From: Falsiroseomonas oleicola
GTDB lineage: Bacteria; Pseudomonadota; Alphaproteobacteria; Acetobacterales; Acetobacteraceae
Direction of reading: 5' to 3'
Assembly: GCF_019029495.1 (NCBI RefSeq)
Contig: NZ_JAERQM010000005.1
Location: 186,001 to 250,000 of the forward strand
Length of the DNA stretch: 64,000 nt
Made by a program: the position numbers and the translations under genes. Of this stretch, positions 55,626 to 64,000 are shown piece by piece (position 1 is the stretch's first letter; each line of letters begins with the position of its first letter). The notes below the pieces were generated by a model. It made no database searches. It had not been told where the DNA came from and worked only from the letters and a program-made list of their open reading frames with translations.

Positions 55626-56456
55626 TCAGCTCAGCAACGTCTCCGCCAGCCGCAGCAGCGACCCGCCCGGCTGGCGCAGCGCTTCCAGCACCCGGAAATG
55701 GTCCGCGCCCGGAATCGGCACCAGCGGCCCCGGCGCATGGGCGGCGCTGCGCAGCGCGTGAAAATCGCGGCTCTGGCGCACCAGCTCCGGCAGTTCCGCG
55801 GTGCCATAGGCCACGGCCAGCGGCTTCCGCACCACCGGCCGCCGCATCGGCGACAGTTCGGCGATCTCCGCCTCGGTCAGCTTCAGCGCGGCGTCGAGAT
55901 AGGTGTCGCGGATCGGCGCCAGTTCGAAGATGCCGGAAATGGCGAGCCCTGCCGTCACCGCCGGATGTTCCAGCGCCAGCGCCGTCAGATGCCCGCCCGC
56001 CGACCAGCCGGAGGCGACCAGCGGCCCGGCGATGCCATGCTGCGCGCCGTGTTCGGAAAGCCAGTCCAGCGCCCGGTGGATCTGCCAGGCGATTTGCGTC
56101 AGCGAAGCGGCGGGCGCCAGCGTGTAGCCGTTGAAGGCCACCGACCAGCCCATCGCCAGCGCGCCCTCCGCGAGGTGGGAGAAATTCTCCCGCTGGTTGC
56201 GCTGCCAATAGCCGCCATGGATGAAGACCAGGCAGGGCGCCGCCGGGTCGCGGCCGGGGAACAGGTCCCAGGCCTCCCGCTCGCCCTCCCCATACAGAAG
56301 GTCGAGATGCGCCGGATGCGCGGCGCGGAAGGCGGCCGCCGCCGCGTCCCGCTCCGCCATCAGCGCCGTGCTGTCGGCCACCGCCTCCGCATTGTTGTAG
56401 GCGCGGTCGCGTTCCGCCTGGCTGGCGGTGGCCCAGAAGGCCGGAAGCGCGCTCAT
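55626..56456 (-). CDS. Alpha/beta hydrolase (kynurenine formamidase-like)
   Basis: This 276-residue hydrolase has the oxyanion motif FIHGGYWQ and the nucleophile elbow GWSAGGH, placing it in the esterase/lipase (BD-FAE, kynurenine-formamidase-like) group; the acid and His are probably in the C-terminal VPIPGADHFRV region. Its start ATG overlaps the stop of the D-2-hydroxyacid dehydrogenase by 4 bp, so the two are co-translated. A formamidase or small ester role is plausible; substrate unknown. Confidence 0.88.
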   Translation of the reverse strand: MSALPAFWATASQAERDRAYNNAEAVADSTALMAERDAAAAAFRAAHPAHLDLLYGEGEREAWDLFPGRDPAAPCLVFIHGGYWQRNQRENFSHLAEGALAMGWSVAFNGYTLAPAASLTQIAWQIHRALDWLSEHGAQHGIAGPLVASGWSAGGHLTALALEHPAVTAGLAISGIFELAPIRDTYLDAALKLTEAEIAELSPMRRPVVRKPLAVAYGTAELPELVRQSRDFHALRSAAHAPGPLVPIPGADHFRVLEALRQPGGSLLRLAETLLS

Positions 56457-57430
56457 GGCGTCAGCACGCGGATCGGCTGATCGGCCAGATAGGCCTCAAC
56501 CGCCTCCACCCCGCCCTCAAAATAGGCGGCGAAATTCTGGCGGGAGACATAGCCGAGATGCGGCGTCAGCACCGTGTTCGGGCAGGCCAGCAGCGGATGG
56601 GTCAGCGGCATCGGCTCCTCCTCGAACACATCCAGCCCGGCGCCGCCGATGCGCTTTTCGGTCAGCGCCGCGATCAGCGCGTCCTGGTCGATCAGCGGGC
56701 CGCGGCTGGTGTTCACGATGATGGCCGAGGGCTTCATCAGCCCCAGCTCCTTCGCGCCGACGATGCCGCGGGACCGGTCGGACAGGATCATGTGCAGGGT
56801 GACGACATCGGCCTGGGCGAACAATTCGTCCTTCTCCACCCGCGTCGCGCCGACCTTCTCCGCGGCCTCGGCGGTCAGGTTCTGGCTCCAGGCGATGACC
56901 TTCATGCCGAGCGCCTGGCCCACCTTGGCGACGCGGGAGCCGAGCTTGCCGAGGCCTAGCACGCCCAGCGTCAGCCCCTCCGCCGCCGTGCCGACGCTGT
57001 TAGGCTGGCCCTTGGCCTGCCAGGTGCCGGCGCGCAGGCTGGCGGTCTGCGCCGGCAGGTCGCGCAGCAGGGAGATGATGAGGCCCCAGGTGATGTCGAC
57101 GGTGGGCGCGCCGCTGCTGCCGGTGCCGCAGGTGGTGATGCCCAGCGCATTGGCGGCGGCGACGTCGAAGGCGCGGTTCCGCTCCCCGGTCGTCATCAGC
57201 AGCTTGAGGTTGGGCAGGCGCTTCAGCAGCGCGGCGGGGAAGGGGGTGCGTTCGCGGATGCCGAGGATGGCGTCGAAGGGCAGCAGGCGCGCGACCAGCG
57301 CACCCTGGTCCTTCACGGAGTCCTGGAACACCTCGATCTGGAGGTCGGCGGGTAGCCGGTCCCAGGGGCCCATCTCCAGGGCGACGCCCTGGAAGTCGTC
57401 GAGAATCGCCAGCCGCGTCAGCTTCGCCAT
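56453..57430 (-). CDS. D-2-hydroxyacid dehydrogenase family protein
   Basis: This 325-residue NAD(P)-dependent dehydrogenase has the Rossmann motif TLGVLGLGKLGSRVAKVGQAL, catalytic Arg in VNTSRGPLI, Glu in EEEPMP and His in LTPHLGYV. It reduces a 2-keto acid to a D-2-hydroxyacid or the reverse. Start 57430 is followed by family-like MAKLTRLAILDDFQ. Coupling to the alpha/beta hydrolase suggests sequential steps in degradation of a small ester or amide. Confidence 0.92.
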   Translation of the reverse strand: MAKLTRLAILDDFQGVALEMGPWDRLPADLQIEVFQDSVKDQGALVARLLPFDAILGIRERTPFPAALLKRLPNLKLLMTTGERNRAFDVAAANALGITTCGTGSSGAPTVDITWGLIISLLRDLPAQTASLRAGTWQAKGQPNSVGTAAEGLTLGVLGLGKLGSRVAKVGQALGMKVIAWSQNLTAEAAEKVGATRVEKDELFAQADVVTLHMILSDRSRGIVGAKELGLMKPSAIIVNTSRGPLIDQDALIAALTEKRIGGAGLDVFEEEPMPLTHPLLACPNTVLTPHLGYVSRQNFAAYFEGGVEAVEAYLADQPIRVLTP

Positions 57431-57499
57431 GGGTATCTGCCCTTCCGGATCGGTTGCACCCGGAATGCGATCACCTTCCCCCGGCGTCAATGGTGCGAG

Positions 57500-58333
57500 T
57501 CAGTCGGCGATGAGGTCCCAGCGCATGGTGCGCCCGGGGCGGATCGGCAGATGGCCCGGCGCGCAATCGGCGACCTGGCCATCGGCGGCGTGCAGGCGCA
57601 CCGCGCAGGGCGTGAACAGCGCCGCCAATGGGTCCGGCGCCATCACGTCCAGGTCGTCCGGCTGCGCGCCGGGGAAATCGGTGGCCAGCGCGGCGGCGAG
57701 CATCGGATTGGGCCGCGAGACCGTCAGGCCGCGCGCCACCGGGGGCGGCGGTGGCGCATCCAGGCGTGGCGCTTCGCCGGACAGCAGCAGGGCGAATCCG
57801 CCCTCCGCATCGGTCCAGGTGACGACCCGTGCCGGTTCGCCCTGCAGCACCGTGGTGCATTCCAACCGGCCCAGCGCGATGCCGCGCCCGGCCCGGTCGC
57901 AGAGCCGGCCGATCACCGCCGTCATGCCGACGGGAACCGCGCGGCTCGGGGAGGGGTGGAGACGGATGGTCAGCCTGGGCGGCGCGGTGCGGTCGGGCGA
58001 ACCCGCGCCCAGGGTCGGTCGCGCCGGGAATCGCGCGGGGATGCTGATGGTGGTCGCGGCTGGCAGGAAGCGACGCTCCGGGTCTGTCACCAGGATGCGG
58101 CGCGGCCCGGGCGGCAGGTCCTGGAGGAGATGGAGGCCGGTCACCGCGTCGAAACTCTGCACCGTGCCGCCAACGCCCACCGCGTGGAGCCGCAGCCCGG
58201 CGATGGCCGGCAGGGCGCCGGGGCGCCCCTCGGCCTCATAGCGCAGGGCGCGGATGCCAAGGATCGGTTCGCCGGCGACAGGCCGGGGCGGCGGGGCCAG
58301 GCGCCAGACGGGCACAAGACCTGCTGCAGTCAT
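57500..58333 (-). CDS. Protein of unknown function with carboxypeptidase-regulatory-like segments
   Basis: I cannot assign this protein of about 277 residues. It has no signal peptide or membrane segment. Residues about 140-185 read as a beta-sandwich of the carboxypeptidase-regulatory/transthyretin-like type (AVIGRLCDRAGRGIALGR, then TWTDAEGGFALLL). An earlier segment has LLQDLPPGPRRILVTDPERR followed by FLPAATT. The alternation of short beta domains is reminiscent of accessory proteins in phage-tail-like injection systems, but no other such gene is present. Start 58333 or 58348. It lies between the D-2-hydroxyacid dehydrogenase and a thioesterase on the same strand. Confidence 0.7.
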   Translation of the reverse strand: MTAAGLVPVWRLAPPPRPVAGEPILGIRALRYEAEGRPGALPAIAGLRLHAVGVGGTVQSFDAVTGLHLLQDLPPGPRRILVTDPERRFLPAATTISIPARFPARPTLGAGSPDRTAPPRLTIRLHPSPSRAVPVGMTAVIGRLCDRAGRGIALGRLECTTVLQGEPARVVTWTDAEGGFALLLSGEAPRLDAPPPPPVARGLTVSRPNPMLAAALATDFPGAQPDDLDVMAPDPLAALFTPCAVRLHAADGQVADCAPGHLPIRPGRTMRWDLIAD

Positions 58334-58438
58334 GCGGCGATACCCCATTCGGCCGATTCGTGGATCACCCGGGCTCCTCCAGATCGGTGCTTCGGGAACG
58401 CTAACAGGATTGCCGCGCGGGCTGCAACTGTCGGTTGT

Positions 58439-58885
58439 CTATGAGTCCGAAATGGTCAGACCCTCCGCCGCGCGGCGCAATTCGGCCGGCAGGGGGGTCG
58501 GCTGCCGCTGTGTGGCGCGGTCCACATAGACATGCACGAAATGCCCCTCGGCGCTTGCCGTCGGTGCCGGGCCGCGGAAAATGCCGATGCCGTAGCGGAT
58601 GGAGGTGGTGCCGATGCGCTCCACCCGCAGCCCGGCCGTGATGGAATCGGGGAAGGCGATGGGGGCGTGGAACCGGCACTGGGTCTCGACCACCACGCCG
58701 ATGACGGGGCTGTCGACCAAGTTGATGGCGCCTGAATCGAGCAGGAAGCGGGCCACGACCGTGTCGAAATAGGAGTAATACGTCACATTATTGATGTGAC
58801 CGTAGATATCATTGTCCATCCAGCGTGTCGGGATGTCCAGAAAGAAGCGGAAGTCGGAACGGTTCGGGCGGGGGGTTTTCATCAT
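58439..58885 (-). CDS. Acyl-CoA thioesterase (4HBT hotdog fold)
   Basis: This 148-residue protein has the 4-hydroxybenzoyl-CoA-thioesterase-type motif TRWMDNDIYGHINNVTYYSY, with catalytic Asp and His, and RFHAPIAFPDSITAGLRV. It hydrolyses an acyl-CoA of unknown chain or type. Start at 58885 or the adjacent ATG 58882. The 325-bp region upstream contains a 22-bp tandem repeat and is shared with minC in the other direction. Confidence 0.9.
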   Translation of the reverse strand: MMKTPRPNRSDFRFFLDIPTRWMDNDIYGHINNVTYYSYFDTVVARFLLDSGAINLVDSPVIGVVVETQCRFHAPIAFPDSITAGLRVERIGTTSIRYGIGIFRGPAPTASAEGHFVHVYVDRATQRQPTPLPAELRRAAEGLTISDS

Positions 58886-58956
58886 TCGGTCTTTGCTTTG
58901 GCCAGGTCCGGGATCTGTCACAGCCCTTCGGATCGCGGCGCCGATCAGACAACAGT

Positions 58957-59022
58957 CGCGCCTTGGGGGGAAGGCGGGCGCGCCTTGGGGGGAAGGCGGG
59001 CGCGCCTTGGGGGGAAGGCGGG
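58957..59022. repeat. Three perfect tandem copies of a 22-bp repeat
   Basis: Copies at 58957-58978, 58979-59000 and 59001-59022 are identical. Each begins CGCGCCTT, continues with a run of six G, and ends AAGGCGGG; CGCCTT and AAGGCG form inverted arms around the G run. The copy number is likely to vary by slippage. It lies in the divergent gap upstream of minC. Confidence 0.9.
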
Positions 59023-59140
59023 TTGCCCGGTTTGGGTCGTCGGGCTGGGGCGATCCGCATTCTGCCCGATTCGGCCCTCATGCGGCATGGCAGGGGCAGG
59101 GGCCAAGCCTCTGCAAAATGTCACGCCCGCATGAGAAGGC

Positions 59141-59169
59141 TTCGCTCTCTGCCCGCGGGCCAGTATAGA
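59141..59169 (+). promoter_or_regulatory. Candidate minC promoter
   Basis: TTCGCT (59141-59146) and TATAGA (59164-59169) are spaced by 17 bp, 42 bp before the minC ATG. The -10 is a good match; the -35 is weak. Confidence 0.4.
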
Positions 59170-59210
59170 ACGCGATCACGCCCCCTCTGCTCGGGAAACC
59201 CCCCCTCGCG

Positions 59211-59966
59211 ATGTCCGCCGCGCCCCTGCCATCCGCCTCGCGCCTCGAACCCTTTCGCCTGCGCGGGGCGAATTTCAACCTGCTGGTGATGCGACTGCTC
59301 GACCATCGGGTGGAGGCGCTGGTGCCGGCCCTGGGTGACCAGTTCCGCCGCGCGCCGGGCTTCCTGCGCTTCGCCCCGGTGGTGATTGGGCTGGACGACA
59401 TTCCCGCGCGACCGGAGGAGGTGGACTTCGCCGCCCTGGTGCAGGGCCTGCGCGCCATCGAGATCGTGCCGATCGGCACTACCGGCGGCACGCCGGAAAT
59501 GCGCAACGCCGCCCAGGGCGCTGGCCTGCCGCCGCTGCGCCAGGCGGGCGGGCGGGAGGAGGATGTGGCGCTCGCCGCCCCGCAGCCCGCCGCCATGGCC
59601 CCCCCGCCGCCGCCCGTGGAGGCCGCGCCGGCGCTGCGCGCCGCCATGGTGATCGACCAGCCGGTGCGCGCTGGCCAGCGTATCTGGGCGCAAGGCACCG
59701 ACCTCGTCATCGTCGGCACCGTCAATCGCGGCGCGGAAGTGATCGCGGACGGCAATATCCACGTCTATGGGCGGCTGCTCGGCCGTGCCATTGCCGGCGG
59801 GCAGGACAATCATGAAGCGCGGGTCTTCGCGCTGCATTTCGACCCCGAACTCGTCTCCATCGCCGGCTATTACGCCGTGCGGGAAGGGCTGGGGGAGGCG
59901 CCGATCGGCAAGACCGTGCAGGCGCGGCTGGTCGGCGAGCATATGCGTTTCGATCCGGTGGGCTGA
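59211..59966 (+). CDS. minC: Septum site-determining protein MinC
   Basis: MinC inhibits FtsZ assembly away from midcell. The 251-residue product has an N-terminal domain (FRLRGANFNLLVMRLL), a Pro/Ala linker (about 125-140) and the C-terminal beta-helix with VRAGQRIWAQGTDLVIVGTV, NRGAEVIADGNIHVYGRLLGRA and AGGQDNHEARVFALHF. It heads the min operon; minD follows after a 145-bp gap. Confidence 0.95.
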   Translation: MSAAPLPSASRLEPFRLRGANFNLLVMRLLDHRVEALVPALGDQFRRAPGFLRFAPVVIGLDDIPARPEEVDFAALVQGLRAIEIVPIGTTGGTPEMRNAAQGAGLPPLRQAGGREEDVALAAPQPAAMAPPPPPVEAAPALRAAMVIDQPVRAGQRIWAQGTDLVIVGTVNRGAEVIADGNIHVYGRLLGRAIAGGQDNHEARVFALHFDPELVSIAGYYAVREGLGEAPIGKTVQARLVGEHMRFDPVG

Positions 59967-59991
59967 GGCCCACCAGGTGTCCTGCCCGCCA

Positions 59992-60021
59992 AGCCTCGCT
60001 GCGCCAGCAGCGAGCGAGGCG
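59992..60021 (+). promoter_or_regulatory. GC-rich hairpin between minC and minD
   Basis: In the 145-bp minC-minD gap, GCCTCGCT can pair with the later AGCGAGGC, and inside it CGCTGC-GCCA-GCAGCG forms a second hairpin. No T tract follows. It may adjust minD expression relative to minC or be an incidental palindrome. Confidence 0.35.
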
Positions 60022-60111
60022 GTTAAGCAGGCCACTGGTTCAGGGTCTGTTTGGAAATAGGTTGGCGGCGCGCCCGGCGGGGCCGCGCCGGGATGCTTTC
60101 GGGGGTTCAGC

Positions 60112-60926
<815 letters not shown>

Positions 60927-60930
<4 letters not shown>

Positions 60931-61220
60931 GCTGGCTCGCAGATCTCTTCAAGGGCCGGAAGCCGGAGCCGCAGACGGCTTCCAACGCCAAGGAACGCCT
61001 GCAGATCGTCCTGGCGCATGAGCGCATCGGGCGGACGCGGGAGGATTTCCTGCCGAAACTCCAGATGGAGATCGTGGCCGTGGTCGCGCGCTACGTCGCC
61101 ATCGATCCGGGCCGGGTGAATGTCTCCCTGGACCGGGGCGGCGACATGTCGACGCTGGCCATCGAGATCGACCTGCCGGGTCCGCCGGCCAATACGGGGC
61201 GCCGCGCCGCGGCGGGGTAA
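60927..61220 (+). CDS. minE: Cell division topological specificity factor MinE
   Basis: MinE (97 residues) stimulates MinD ATPase and drives pole-to-pole oscillation. The N-terminal membrane/anti-MinCD helix (MSWLADLFKGRK), the MinD-binding segment (AKERLQIVLAHERIGRTRED) and the dimerisation domain (KLQMEIVAVVARYVAID, LAIEIDLPG) are all present. The Shine-Dalgarno GGGGGGAGGG lies within the 3' end of minD. Confidence 0.96.
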
Positions 61221-61227
61221 ATGTTAC

Positions 61228-61258
61228 CGGTCGGTCGCTTTTTGGGCTACCGACCGGG
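61228..61258 (+). terminator. Inverted repeat after minE
   Basis: CCGGTCGGT (61228-61236) and ACCGACCGG (61250-61258) form a perfect 9-bp inverted repeat around a 13-nt loop containing TTTTT, 7 bp after the minE stop and 25 bp before the next start. It may terminate the min operon, but without a 3' T tract it could equally be an operator for the downstream gene. Confidence 0.5.
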
Positions 61259-61283
61259 CGGGGGCACGCCCATATGACTGGGC

Positions 61284-62285
<1,002 letters not shown>

Positions 62286-62420
62286 TCCTGCATCCTTTCG
62301 CCCGCTGCGCCGTTAAGGGCGCGGTGCGGCGCGGAGGGCGCGGCGCCGGGATCGAGGACCCAGCATGCGCCGCGTTGAAATTCCGATGCCGACCGCCTCG
62401 TCCCGCCGGCTGTCCGGCGC

Positions 62421-63554
62421 GTGAACGCCCTGTCGCCAAGGCCCGGCTTGCCGCCCGGTGCGTCCGCCGATCTCCTCACCGGCCTGCGGCGCAGCCTGCC
62501 GAAACTGGCGGCGGAGGCGGCGACGGTGGATGTGGACGGCGCATTCCCCGAAGCCGGAATCGGCCTGCTGCGACGCCTCGGCCTGCTCGCCGCACCGCTG
62601 TCCCCCGCCCTGGGCGGCGCGGGATGGGGCACGATGCCTGAAGGCGCCGAGGCGCTTTGCCCCGCGCTGCGCCTGATCGGCCGTGCCAGCCTGCCGCTCG
62701 GGCGGCTCTATGAGGGGCATGTGAACGCCCTGCGGCTGGTGCTGCGGCATGGCGGCCCGGCCCAGGCCGAGGCCGCCGCGCGGGATGCGCGGCAGGGCCT
62801 GCTCTTCGCGGTCTGGAACACCGATGCGGCCGGCGATCCGCCGCTGGGCTTCACCGGAGGCGTGCTGCAGGGCGGCAAGGTGCTGTGTTCCGGCGCCGGC
62901 TGGGTGGCGCGCGCCCTGGTGACGTCCCGCGCGACGCCGGAGGCGCCGCCGCAGATGCTGCTGGTGCCGCTGCGCCCCGGTGAGGGCGCGGACCTATCCC
63001 CCTGGACGGCGCAGGGCATGCGCGCCTCCGCCACCGGCCGCATGACCTTGACGGGCCTGCCGGCCGCGCCGCTCGGGCAGCCGGGCGACTATCTCCGCCA
63101 GCCGGATTTCTCGGCCGGCGCCTGGCGCTTCGCCGCCGTGCAATGCGGCGGGGTGGAGGCGGTGCTGGGCGTGCTGCGGGCGCATCTGGCGAGGTCCGGG
63201 CGTGGCGGCGATCCGCATCAGGCGGCGCGATTGGGCCAGGCGGCCATCGCGGCGGAGACGGCGCGGCTCTGGGTGGAATCGGCTGCGGCGAGGGCGGAGG
63301 CCGCGACGCCACCGGCCGAGACCGCCGCCTATGTGAACCTGGCCCGCCTGGCGGTGGAGCGCGCGGCGCTGGATGTGCTGGAATTGGCCCAGCGTTCCGT
63401 CGGCCTCGCCGCCTTCCTGCGCCCCGATCCGCTGGAGCGGGTGGCCCGCGACCTCGCCACCTATCTGCGCCAGCCAGCGCCCGACCGCGCCTTGGGCGAG
63501 GCCGCGGCCACCGTGCTCGGCGCGGCTGCCGAGCCGGGCGACCTGTGGTGTTGA
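62421..63554 (+). CDS. Acyl-CoA dehydrogenase-like protein
   Basis: This 377-residue protein has the acyl-CoA dehydrogenase fold in outline: an N-terminal helical domain, a beta domain (LLFAVWNTDAAG... GKVLCSGAGWVARALVTS), and a C-terminal helical bundle (RLAVERAALDVLELAQRSVGLAAFLRPDPLERVARDLATY). The usual catalytic Glu and several FAD motifs are not obvious, so it may have another role. GTG 62421 start. Its stop overlaps the start of a PIG-L deacetylase gene. In several alphaproteobacteria I recall this pair leading a small set with a methyltransferase and glycosyltransferase. Confidence 0.8.
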   Translation: MNALSPRPGLPPGASADLLTGLRRSLPKLAAEAATVDVDGAFPEAGIGLLRRLGLLAAPLSPALGGAGWGTMPEGAEALCPALRLIGRASLPLGRLYEGHVNALRLVLRHGGPAQAEAAARDARQGLLFAVWNTDAAGDPPLGFTGGVLQGGKVLCSGAGWVARALVTSRATPEAPPQMLLVPLRPGEGADLSPWTAQGMRASATGRMTLTGLPAAPLGQPGDYLRQPDFSAGAWRFAAVQCGGVEAVLGVLRAHLARSGRGGDPHQAARLGQAAIAAETARLWVESAAARAEAATPPAETAAYVNLARLAVERAALDVLELAQRSVGLAAFLRPDPLERVARDLATYLRQPAPDRALGEAAATVLGAAAEPGDLWC

Positions 63555-64000
63555 AGGCTGGCGATTGGCTGCACCGCGCGGAGCGCGACCTGCCGCATGG
63601 CACCTCCCTGGCACCACTTCTGGGGACGGAGGGCGCGGCGCTGGTCCTGGCGCCGCATCCGGATGATGAGAGCCTCGGCTGTGGCGGGCTGCTGGCGACC
63701 TGCGTCGCGGAGAAGCGCCAGACGATGGTGGTGGTGGTCAGCGATGGCGCCGGCTCCCACCCCTTCTCCCGCGAATGGCCGCCGGAGCGGATGGCGGCGC
63801 TGCGCCAGGCGGAAGCGCGCACGGCCGTGGTGATGCTGGGCCTCGACCCGGCGCTGCAACTGCATTTCCTGGGACTGCCGGACCGCGCCGTTCCGGAACG
63901 GGGCGCGTCCTTCACGGCGGCGCTCGAGCGCCTGGTGCTGCTGGCGCCGAAGCCGCCACTGACCATCTTCACCGCCTGGCGCCACGATCCGCATTGTGAC
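63548..64000 (+). CDS. PIG-L family deacetylase, partial (cut by window end)
   Basis: A frame from GTG 63548 (or TTG 63551) runs off the right edge, giving at least 151 residues. It has the zinc-binding LAPHPDDESLGCGGLL motif of PIG-L/LmbE deacetylases, then VVVVSDGAGSHPFSREWPPERMAALRQAEA and, at the edge, TAWRHDPHCD, where the third ligand His would follow. Members remove N-acetyl groups from GlcNAc-containing or mycothiol-like substrates. Its start overlaps the preceding stop, so both genes are coupled. Confidence 0.9.
   Translation, partial: MLKAGDWLHRAERDLPHGTSLAPLLGTEGAALVLAPHPDDESLGCGGLLATCVAEKRQTMVVVVSDGAGSHPFSREWPPERMAALRQAEARTAVVMLGLDPALQLHFLGLPDRAVPERGASFTAALERLVLLAPKPPLTIFTAWRHDPHCD

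Larger units (their letters stand above)
58886..59210. other. 325-bp divergent intergenic region between the thioesterase gene and minC
   Basis: The longest gap in the window. It holds three perfect 22-bp tandem repeats (58957-59022) and a promoter-like pair for minC (59141-59169). Open frames inside are short and unconserved, so I see no gene here. Its length and repeats suggest regulation of minC and/or the thioesterase. Confidence 0.7.

Noticed and set aside
58886-59210. CRISPR-like array suggested by the tandem 22-bp repeats
   Set aside because: The repeats are directly abutting with no spacers and no cas genes are nearby; this is a simple tandem repeat.

Overview
The window is a gene-dense, strongly GC-rich (roughly 70%) bacterial chromosome segment. 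The conserved block ruvC-ruvA-ruvB-ybgC-tolQ-tolR-tolA-tolB-pal-cpoB-tilS-ftsH-folP-glmM, serC-serA with a serC-leader-like 5' RNA, hisZ-purA, and several Bug/TctC-type solute receptors point to an alphaproteobacterium, probably of the Acetobacteraceae (Roseomonas-like). That placement is inferred from gene content and order and was not tested by a search. I see no rRNA, tRNA, CRISPR array, insertion sequence, prophage or origin.

Layout. 1-3471: inositol catabolism (partial iolG on the minus strand, iolD and iolE on the plus strand). 3464-8967 (minus): a complete ABC importer (ATPase, two paralogous binding proteins, two permeases), likely for a sugar, polyol or related solute. 9038-13848: a LysR regulator divergent from a TctC-type receptor, an enoyl-CoA hydratase and an ADP-forming acyl-CoA synthetase, which reads as uptake, activation and oxidation of an organic acid. 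13874-30008: the housekeeping block: Holliday-junction processing (RuvCAB), the Tol-Pal envelope system, TilS, FtsH, FolP, an unknown secreted protein and GlmM. 30005-32816: thiD, a PhzF-family gene and a TehA/SLAC1-type transporter in a translationally coupled run.

32817-39940: serC-serA behind a structured leader, a small lipoprotein, an exported intradiol dioxygenase, hisZ, purA and a cupin. 39910-43165: a small membrane ORF, a MipA-type outer-membrane protein and, divergent from it, an OmpR-type two-component pair. 43331-49389: another TctC-type receptor, a large unknown periplasmic protein, a FAD monooxygenase paired with an Asp/Glu-racemase-fold protein that lacks the usual cysteines, and a CorC/HlyC-type membrane protein. 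49557-55539: urate oxidation (puuD, uraH) and, further on, an M20-family amidohydrolase of the allantoate/carbamoylase type, separated by a hydroxyacyl-CoA dehydrogenase, an SDR, two VOC proteins and a RidA protein. 55626-58885 (minus): hydrolase, D-2-hydroxyacid dehydrogenase, an unknown protein and a thioesterase. 59211-61220: minCDE. 61284-64000: a luciferase-like oxidoreductase, an acyl-CoA-dehydrogenase-like protein and a PIG-L deacetylase cut by the window end.

Two real genes are cut by the window edges (iolG on the left, PIG-L on the right). The most interesting non-coding signals are the serC leader, an inverted repeat ending at the glmM start codon, a duplicated hairpin/Shine-Dalgarno unit before tolQ, three perfect 22-bp tandem repeats upstream of minC, and a nearly identical REP-like palindrome present twice. 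The most interesting protein oddities are a TilS with altered PP-loop motifs, the cysteine-less racemase-fold protein, and three proteins I cannot assign.
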